A stretch of DNA of 27,701 nt from the NCBI GenBank assembly GCA_021160355.1, contig JAGHCS010000266.1, forward strand, positions 1 through 27,701. Reading direction: 5' to 3'. Made by a program: the position numbers and the translations under genes. The notes under the pieces were generated by a model. That model saw only the letters and a program-made list of their open reading frames with translations, was not told the DNA's origin and did no database searches. The DNA comes from Candidatus Cloacimonadota bacterium. GTDB taxonomy: Bacteria > Cloacimonadota > Cloacimonadia > JGIOTU-2. Every line of letters starts with the position of its first letter. Within the stretch, counting starts at the first letter, position 1. Below are positions 14,455-20,804 of this stretch, in pieces.

Positions 14455-16172
14455 TGAAAGAATATAATGGATGTTCTATAGCTCCTGGAGTTATTGCAGG
14501 TAATGTAACACTTGTTAAAGGTGATATATTTACCGTATCAAAGGGACACATCAAAGATTCTGAAATTGAGGAACATATACTGAGCTTTAATAGGGCTGTT
14601 TCGCTTTCTATAAATGAGATTGATCTTTTACTTAATTACCTTGAGACACGCGCGAAAGAAGAACGAGAAATTCTTCAGTCTCACCAAGAAATCCTAAAAG
14701 ATCAAATACTTCTTGAGGATGTTGCTTCTATTATTAAAAAAGAACTCAAACCTGCAGACAGAGCTGTGCAGGAATATTTCAACAAAATGATAGATCATTT
14801 ATCAGATATTAATGATGTGGTGCTCAGCCAGCGGAAAGAGGATTTCGAAGATATCAAAATGCGTATCATTAGAAATATGCATCACCAGGATGTCCGTATT
14901 AATGATCTTGTGAAAGAGAATAAGATTGTTGTTTTACCCGAAATTATTCCATCACTCGTCTTGAGTATTAAAGACTCTCATCCTCTCGCAGTCATTGTGG
15001 AAAAGGGCTCCCCTCATTCACATTCTGCTATTATTGCCAAATCGATCGGCATTCCTGTTGTGTTTAATATTGAAAATGCACTCAAAATTCTGAAAGAAGA
15101 TGATTTTGTAATTGTGTATGGAAAAGAGGGCAGGATAGTTCTTGATCCTGACAAGAAACAAATGATTGAATACGATGCACTAAGAAAAAAGGCAGAAGAG
15201 GATTTTAAAAAGAAAATTTCTTTGCTAAAAACTCCTACTTTTACAAAAGATAAGATCAGGATTGAACTTATGGGAAATATCGAATTTCCCGAAGAATGTG
15301 AAATGCCTGAGGTGCAGTACATCGATGGGGTGGGACTGTTCAGAACAGAGTTTCTCTATTTTCTGGATAATTTATTTCCTTCCGCGGAGAACCAGTTTAA
15401 AGTATATAAACAGGTCATTCAAAATTTACCAAAAGGAAAACCCGTATATGTACGTACTTTTGATGTGGGCGGCGATAAACTACAGAGGGAGTTTGGACTT
15501 CATAAGGAATTAAACCCGAACCTCGGATGCAGGGGAATTCGTTTCCTCCTTAAATACAAGGAAATATTCAGACAGCAGATTCGCGGTATTCTTATGGCTT
15601 CTGCATATGGAAATCTCAAAATCATGCTACCAATGATATCCTCTATCAAGGAAATTATTGAATCACACGAACTCATCTCACAAGAAAAAGCTCTTCTCAA
15701 AAAGAAGAAAATTTCATTTAATGAGAAGATAGAAGTCGGTATTATGATCGAAATTCCATCTTCTGCAATTCTTGCTGACCAGTTTGCTGAGCATGTGGAT
15801 TTCTTCAGTATTGGCACAAACGATCTCACACAATATGTATTGGCAGCAGATAGAAACAATGAAGCTCTTGCAGAGGAGTTCACCTATTACGATCCTGCAG
15901 TTATTGAGCTTATTAAAACTACGATTGATGCTGGCCAAAGGCATAATATTGATGTGAAATTATGCGGAGAAATGGCAAGTGATCCCGTTGCAGTCTCCTT
16001 GCTCCTTGGTTTGGGATTGCGTTCATTTAGTGCAAATATCAGTGGTATTTTGCGGGTAAAGAAAATCCTCTCTCGTTTTACTATTACAGAGCTTGAGAAT
16101 TTTTACAATAAGCATAAGAACATTTCACAAGAAGACCTGCATTACGCATATAAACAGTTAATAAAAAAATAA
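14454..16172 (+). CDS. ptsI: Phosphoenolpyruvate-protein phosphotransferase (PTS enzyme I)
   Basis: Transfers phosphate from PEP to HPr His15. The 572 residues are standard for enzyme I. The N-terminal swivelling domain has the active-site His190 in the sequence GSPHSHSAI; the usual form is GGxTSHxAI, so the residues before the SH are unusual. The C-terminal PEP-binding TIM barrel has GVGLFRTEFLYF, RTFDVGGDK, NPNLGCRGIRF, FSIGTNDLTQY and catalytic Cys504 in LCGEMASDP. GGAG precedes the start by 8 nt. It is the last gene of hprK-ptsH-ptsI, and the sugar-phosphate isomerase gene starts 33 nt later. Confidence 0.97.
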   Translation: MKEYNGCSIAPGVIAGNVTLVKGDIFTVSKGHIKDSEIEEHILSFNRAVSLSINEIDLLLNYLETRAKEEREILQSHQEILKDQILLEDVASIIKKELKPADRAVQEYFNKMIDHLSDINDVVLSQRKEDFEDIKMRIIRNMHHQDVRINDLVKENKIVVLPEIIPSLVLSIKDSHPLAVIVEKGSPHSHSAIIAKSIGIPVVFNIENALKILKEDDFVIVYGKEGRIVLDPDKKQMIEYDALRKKAEEDFKKKISLLKTPTFTKDKIRIELMGNIEFPEECEMPEVQYIDGVGLFRTEFLYFLDNLFPSAENQFKVYKQVIQNLPKGKPVYVRTFDVGGDKLQREFGLHKELNPNLGCRGIRFLLKYKEIFRQQIRGILMASAYGNLKIMLPMISSIKEIIESHELISQEKALLKKKKISFNEKIEVGIMIEIPSSAILADQFAEHVDFFSIGTNDLTQYVLAADRNNEALAEEFTYYDPAVIELIKTTIDAGQRHNIDVKLCGEMASDPVAVSLLLGLGLRSFSANISGILRVKKILSRFTITELENFYNKHKNISQEDLHYAYKQLIKK

Positions 16173-16205
16173 TTTATTTCATATATTTATGAAGAAAGGA
16201 GAGTA

Positions 16206-17294
16206 ATGTCTTCATCAATTAGTTTGGATTATACAGGAAATTTTAATCGGTTTGATACAGAGCACATGTATGAACAGATCATTTCTCTTCCACAGCAGAT
16301 AGAAGAAAGCTATTTTAATCAGGAAAAAAGTGATCTTGCGCGATATTATAAGAACATTTCTAAGGTGTATATCTGTGGAATGGGGGGGTCTGCTATCGCA
16401 GGGGATATCGCGAAAATTCTGTTTGGAGATAAGATAAGAATACACGTGTTCAAGGACTATAACCTTCCACCATTCCTTGATGAGAGCACTCTTGGGATCG
16501 TGTGTAGTTATTCTGGAAATACTGCTGAAACAGTATCCTGCTTTGAAACATTGAAGCATGCAGGCGCACAAATAGCAATGGTTACATCAGGTGGGATTCT
16601 TAAGCATTACGGTACAGAAGAAGGATATCTTATCAAAATGATACCACCGGATTTCCAGCCGCGTGCTGCCATAGGACATTTATTTTTCTCGATCGTTAAA
16701 ATATTCGAGGAACTAGACCTCATCGAGGATCAAAAGATAAATGTTAAGCTTACTATGCTGAACCTGAAAACAAAACTGAAACTTATCAATAGGGATATGA
16801 GAGAATCAAAAAATCTTGCGAAAGGATTTGCGCAGAAGATCTATAGAAAAATTCCTGTGATCTACAGCAGCAATCCAAAATTATTTCCACTTGCCAACAG
16901 ATTCAAATGCCAGATCAATGAGAACGCAAAATGCCATGCATTCTGTAATACATTCTCAGAAATGAATCACAACGAGATCGAGGGGTGGGAAAGCGATTAT
17001 AATAATCCGCTCGTACCGATCTTAATCAGTGATTTTGACGAGGAAAAAAAATATCTCAAACGCGTACAAGTTTTCAAGGATATTATCCGCTTGTCCGAAG
17101 AAGAGAAAAAGCAGGAAAATCCAGCTCATGAAGAAGTGGAGTATCTCGAAATTTTTACCGATGGAAAAACGCTGATGGGAAAAACTTTCTCAACCATACT
17201 ACTTTGTGATATGATCAGCTATTATCTGGCAATACTAAACCGAGTTAATCCAAACGAAATAAACTTCATCGATATGCTCAAGAAATCTCTTTAG
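16206..17294 (+). CDS. Bifunctional phosphoglucose/phosphomannose isomerase
   Basis: A 362-residue member of the small Pgi/Pmi family (SIS fold), which interconverts fructose 6-phosphate with glucose 6-phosphate and mannose 6-phosphate. It has two SIS domains. The first shows CGMGGSAIAGD (57-67) and CSYSGNTAET; the second carries SEMNHNEIEGW with the catalytic pair E252 and H255, as in the Pyrobaculum enzyme. It probably supplies glucose 6-phosphate and mannose 6-phosphate for central metabolism and for sugar nucleotides. A good AAAGGAG site precedes the ATG. The glycine loop is encoded by an unbroken run of seven G bases (16382-16388), a possible replication-slippage spot. Its place after ptsI links it to sugar-phosphate status, which is an inference. 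Confidence 0.9.
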   Translation: MSSSISLDYTGNFNRFDTEHMYEQIISLPQQIEESYFNQEKSDLARYYKNISKVYICGMGGSAIAGDIAKILFGDKIRIHVFKDYNLPPFLDESTLGIVCSYSGNTAETVSCFETLKHAGAQIAMVTSGGILKHYGTEEGYLIKMIPPDFQPRAAIGHLFFSIVKIFEELDLIEDQKINVKLTMLNLKTKLKLINRDMRESKNLAKGFAQKIYRKIPVIYSSNPKLFPLANRFKCQINENAKCHAFCNTFSEMNHNEIEGWESDYNNPLVPILISDFDEEKKYLKRVQVFKDIIRLSEEEKKQENPAHEEVEYLEIFTDGKTLMGKTFSTILLCDMISYYLAILNRVNPNEINFIDMLKKSL

Positions 17295-17301
17295 TGTAAG
17301 C

Positions 17302-17901
17302 ATGCAGCCATCCTTCAATATTGCTTTTCTAACCTCTGGGAAAAGTAGAGGTTCCAACTTCAAGGCTGTTATGACGCATCTTCAAACATGCAATGTGACG
17401 ATTGCAGTAAAATTCTTGATCATCACTCGAGCAGATGCTCCGATCATACATCGAGCTGAGAAGTTTGGTGTGAAATATATCCTTCTTGATCGCAAGCAAA
17501 CCTTCGAACAGGAACTACTTGACCTTCTCAAAGAGAACAATGTGCATCTTATCGTACTTGCCGGTTTCATGAGAAAACTGTCGGAGGATTTCCTGCAAGA
17601 ATATACAGGAGATATTATTAACATTCATCCTGCCTTGCTTCCAAAATTTGGAGGTAAAGGGATGTTCGGTATGCGTGTGCATGAAAAAGTCTTTCGGGCT
17701 AATGAGAAATTTTCCGGTGCTTCTGTTCATTATGTGAATGAGCGTTATGATGAAGGTGAGATCATTGCACAGAGAAAGATTCCAATTGATCATTGCACAT
17801 CTGCAGAGGAAATTGCTCGAGAAGTTCTGAAAATTGAACACCAACTTTATCCTGAAGTGATCGAACGATTAGCCCTCGAATACCTGAAATTATGTAATTA
17901 A
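17302..17901 (+). CDS. purN: Phosphoribosylglycinamide formyltransferase (PurN type)
   Basis: Transfers formyl from 10-formyltetrahydrofolate to GAR, the third step of purine synthesis. The 199 residues match PurN. Catalytic residues are visible as N107 and H109 in NIHPALLPKFGG and D150 in NERYDEGEII, the Asn-His-Asp set of the family. The phosphate loop near the N terminus reads TSGKSRGSNF, in place of the common SGxGSNL form. The start lies 7 nt past the isomerase stop with no clear ribosome site, so coupled expression is likely. No other pur gene is nearby. Confidence 0.95.
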   Translation: MQPSFNIAFLTSGKSRGSNFKAVMTHLQTCNVTIAVKFLIITRADAPIIHRAEKFGVKYILLDRKQTFEQELLDLLKENNVHLIVLAGFMRKLSEDFLQEYTGDIINIHPALLPKFGGKGMFGMRVHEKVFRANEKFSGASVHYVNERYDEGEIIAQRKIPIDHCTSAEEIAREVLKIEHQLYPEVIERLALEYLKLCN

Positions 17902-17914
17902 TTACTTGATCTGA

Positions 17915-19201
17915 GTGAAAAAAATATCTATAACAACTCTCGGGTGCAAAACGAACCAATTCGAGTCCGAAGCAATACTCAATAAGTTCATTAAGAATGG
18001 ATATATTCTGAGTGATTTAAACGATAAACCTGATGTCGTTATTATAAATACATGTTGTGTAACGAATAGAGCTGAGTACAAATCAAGATATGCTATCAGA
18101 AGAGCTTTAAAAAGTATTTCACCAGACGGAAAGGTCGTGGTAGCTGGTTGTTATGTGAACAAGGGAAGCTCCTTTTTTGAGAAGGATCTCAATAATTTAT
18201 ACTTTTTTCCAAATGACAGAAAACATGAAATTTTTTATGAGATTGAAAAGTTAAAGGAAGAACACTCTCGGGATTTTATGGAACTTACTACAGATTCATA
18301 TCATTTGCACACGAGAGTACCTGTAAAAGTTCAGGATGGATGTAATTTTTTCTGTGCATATTGCATTTTACCCTTTGTGCGAGGAAAGCCGGTCAGCCGT
18401 CCCATTCGATCTATTATTGAACAGGTAAATGCTCTGTCAGAAAACGGAGTAAAAGAAATAATACTTACCGGTATCAATCTTGGACTTTATGGTTTTGATC
18501 TTACAGATTCCAATTTGTTATATCTTCTTAAGGAAATTGTGAGAACCGATATTATGCAAATCCGCCTGAGTTCAATCGAGCCCATGTTTTTCAATGATGA
18601 ATTGATAGATTTTCTCGCGTCTCAAAAAAAAATATGCCATCATTTTCATATTCCTCTTCAAAGCGGATCTGATACTGTTCTTAGAAAAATGAACCGGACA
18701 TATTCCACTGCAGAATTCAAAAATATTATTAAAAAAGTCAAAACAGCGATCCCTGATGCTGCGATCGGATGTGATGTGATAGTCGGATTTCCAGGTGAAA
18801 CTGATGAGGAGTTCAGTAAAACCTATGATTTCATTGATGATGTTCCTGTGAGCTATCTGCATGTGTTCAGATATTCGCCAAGAAAATTCACGAAAGCTGC
18901 TGAAATGGATTGGAATTTGAGTGGAACCATCAGCAAAAAAAGAATGCAAAGCTTGCAAAAATTAGGGCACATTAAAAAAAATGAGTTTTCAAAATATTTG
19001 ATTGATAAGAAGGTTCCCTTGAAAGCAGTGCTGGAAAAAAAGGAAAAAGAATATTGGTCTTCAGTTTCTGACCACTCTGTGAAGATTTTCCTTCGAGATG
19101 AGAATAACATTGCTGAAAATGGAATGTTGAAAAATGTTGTTGCAAAGGATTTTAAAGCTGACAGTGACGGATTGATAGTTGAAGAGGACGTCCATGATTG
19201 A
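17915..19201 (+). CDS. mtaB: tRNA t6A37 methylthiotransferase MtaB
   Basis: A radical-SAM methylthiotransferase that converts t6A37 to ms2t6A37 in tRNAs reading ANN codons. The 428 residues show the N-terminal UPF0004 cluster ligands C11 (LGCKTNQFE), C47 (NTCCVT) and C79 (VAGCY), and the radical-SAM cluster C143, C147, C150 in QDGCNFFCAYC, followed by PFVRGKPVSRP, which is closer to MtaB than to MiaB or RimO. A short TRAM-like tail ends the protein. The start is GTG at 17915, 13 nt after purN, with a poor ribosome site. The gene contains a run of nine A bases (18624-18632). It overlaps the mlaF start by 8 nt, so a tRNA modification gene heads the envelope genes. Confidence 0.94.
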   Translation: MKKISITTLGCKTNQFESEAILNKFIKNGYILSDLNDKPDVVIINTCCVTNRAEYKSRYAIRRALKSISPDGKVVVAGCYVNKGSSFFEKDLNNLYFFPNDRKHEIFYEIEKLKEEHSRDFMELTTDSYHLHTRVPVKVQDGCNFFCAYCILPFVRGKPVSRPIRSIIEQVNALSENGVKEIILTGINLGLYGFDLTDSNLLYLLKEIVRTDIMQIRLSSIEPMFFNDELIDFLASQKKICHHFHIPLQSGSDTVLRKMNRTYSTAEFKNIIKKVKTAIPDAAIGCDVIVGFPGETDEEFSKTYDFIDDVPVSYLHVFRYSPRKFTKAAEMDWNLSGTISKKRMQSLQKLGHIKKNEFSKYLIDKKVPLKAVLEKKEKEYWSSVSDHSVKIFLRDENNIAENGMLKNVVAKDFKADSDGLIVEEDVHD

Positions 19202-19913
19202 GATCGTCGGACTAAAGAAAATTTTGGATGATACAGTTGTATTAAATGGGATCGATCTGAAAATTGAAAAGAATAAAACAACAGTCGTGATAGGAGAAAG
19301 TGGTTGTGGAAAAACTGTGCTGCTCAAACATATTATTGGATTCTTTAAGCCTGATGAAGGGGAAATATTTTGTGATGGTGAACGGATCGATACACTTTCA
19401 TGGAAGGGTTGGAACGCCCTCAGAAGGAAGATGACCATGGTGTTTCAAAACTCGGCACTCTTCGACTGGCTCAGTGTGTATGACAATGTAGCACTTCCAC
19501 TTCGTGAGCAGCTCAATCTTCCGGAAAAAGAGATTGCAGAGCAGGTTGAAGAAAAGCTCGGAATGGTCGGCATGGCAGGTCAGAATAAAAAAATGCCTGC
19601 AGAGTTGAGCTTCGGTATGCAGAAAAGAGTGAGTCTTGCTCGGGCTATGATACTCAACCCGGAATATATTCTCTATGATGAACCCACAACCGGGCTTGAT
19701 CCAATTATTGCAAATAGCATCATCGAGCTGTTTTCCGCGTTTAAAAAAACATATCATACCACTTCATTGATAGTATCCCATGACATCAGTATCGTATTCA
19801 AGATAGCTGACAAGGTGGCACTTATGAAAAATGGAAGTATTATTTTTCAGGGTTCAGTCGATGATCTTGGCAAAGAAGAGAATTCATATATAAAAAAATT
19901 TATTTCAAGATGA
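19194..19913 (+). CDS. mlaF: MlaF-like ABC transporter ATP-binding protein
   Basis: ATPase of an MCE-type phospholipid transporter at the inner membrane. I use the ATG at 19194 because GAGG (19184-19187) lies 6 nt before it; an in-frame TTG at 19179 is less likely. The 239 residues have Walker A GESGCGKT (34-41), Q-loop Q85 in FQNSALFDWLSV (typical of MlaF), Walker B YILYDEP with D162/E163, and switch His196. The signature reads LSFGM (139-143) instead of LSGGM: Phe replaces the first Gly, while the conserved Ser and second Gly remain. It overlaps mtaB by 8 nt and is followed 4 nt later by mlaD. The expected MlaE permease gene is absent from the cluster. Confidence 0.92.
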   Translation: MIEIVGLKKILDDTVVLNGIDLKIEKNKTTVVIGESGCGKTVLLKHIIGFFKPDEGEIFCDGERIDTLSWKGWNALRRKMTMVFQNSALFDWLSVYDNVALPLREQLNLPEKEIAEQVEEKLGMVGMAGQNKKMPAELSFGMQKRVSLARAMILNPEYILYDEPTTGLDPIIANSIIELFSAFKKTYHTTSLIVSHDISIVFKIADKVALMKNGSIIFQGSVDDLGKEENSYIKKFISR

Positions 19914-19917
19914 GTGA

Positions 19918-20790
19918 ATGAGTATGAAAACAAAAAAAAGCGAACTTATCGTCGGAACAATAATCATACTGGCAATACTGGTTGTGGTATTCGGAAAGAT
20001 CGTAATTACTGGGAATCAGCAAAAGATTGCTATGGCAGAAGTCACAGTGCTCTTTCCGCAAATTGGTGGATTAGATGTTGGTAATTCTGTTTTTGTGCAC
20101 GGAGTTCGAGCTGGTAAAGTGGCAGATATTGAACTTGAGCAAAATGGTGTAAAAGTGGTCCTCCTAGTAGATAATGAAATAATTCTGAAAAAGGATACGC
20201 GCATCGTGATATCGGAGCGAGGTATGATGGGAGAAAGGGAAATCTCGATCGAACCGGGCACTTCCTCAGAAATACTAGATACTTCACAGATCATTCAGGG
20301 TTATTACAATGTCGGATTCAATGAAACCATATCGCAAATTGGTGTTACAATTAAAAATATCAATGCCCTTTCCGGAACTCTGGAGGAGATCATTGATGAC
20401 AAAGATCAGATGAGAACAGTTAAAGATGTGATACAAAATCTCAATGCATTGTTGTTGAATATGAATTATATTTTTGAGAAGAATAGAGATTTCACTGTCG
20501 AGTTTAAACGAATTAATAGTATTCTGACCAACCTTGACGCTCTTATCAACCAAAATGATGAGAAAGTTGAGAGAATAATTACCTTTGCAGATGATAAAAT
20601 ATCCGAAATTGACAACATGCTGGCTCAGATGCAGATGCTGCTTAATAAACTTGAAAATGAAGATACAAACTTGGGACGTTTTACAGCAAATGATTCTCTT
20701 TATCAGAAAATCAATGCGACTATCGTTCATTTTGATTCTCTGATTACAGATATCAGAGAAAATCCCAAGCATTATTTCCGCCTTTTTTAA
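19918..20790 (+). CDS. mlaD: MlaD-like MCE domain lipid-transport protein
   Basis: The periplasmic substrate-binding subunit of an MCE transporter. The 290 residues comprise a short cytosolic start, one transmembrane helix (about 11-29), one MCE domain (about 40-118, with FPQIGGLDVGNSVFVHGVRAG and ERGMMGEREISIEPG), and a long helical C-terminal part (about 140-280) rich in Ile, Leu, Asn and Asp that should form coiled coils, as in tunnel-forming or hexameric MCE proteins. The tail is longer than in E. coli MlaD. The start could be the ATG at 19918 or the one at 19924; both lie just past the mlaF stop. A ribosome site AAGGA for the next gene follows its stop. Confidence 0.92.
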   Translation: MSMKTKKSELIVGTIIILAILVVVFGKIVITGNQQKIAMAEVTVLFPQIGGLDVGNSVFVHGVRAGKVADIELEQNGVKVVLLVDNEIILKKDTRIVISERGMMGEREISIEPGTSSEILDTSQIIQGYYNVGFNETISQIGVTIKNINALSGTLEEIIDDKDQMRTVKDVIQNLNALLLNMNYIFEKNRDFTVEFKRINSILTNLDALINQNDEKVERIITFADDKISEIDNMLAQMQMLLNKLENEDTNLGRFTANDSLYQKINATIVHFDSLITDIRENPKHYFRLF

Positions 20791-20804
20791 AATAAGGATT
20801 TAAT

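Noticed and set aside
19179..19193. TTG start for mlaF
   Set aside because: It adds five residues not expected in the family; the ATG at 19194 has a GAGG site 6 nt upstream.
20284..20772. A 162-codon open frame antisense to mlaD
   Set aside because: It lies wholly within mlaD, which has strong family motifs. The antisense product is Ile/Cys/Phe-rich and low-complexity with no recognisable domain and no ribosome site.
20781..20797. Near-palindrome CCTTTTTTAAAATAAGG over the mlaD stop and the next ribosome site
   Set aside because: The arms would leave a loop too small to form a hairpin, and the match is mostly A/T; probably chance.
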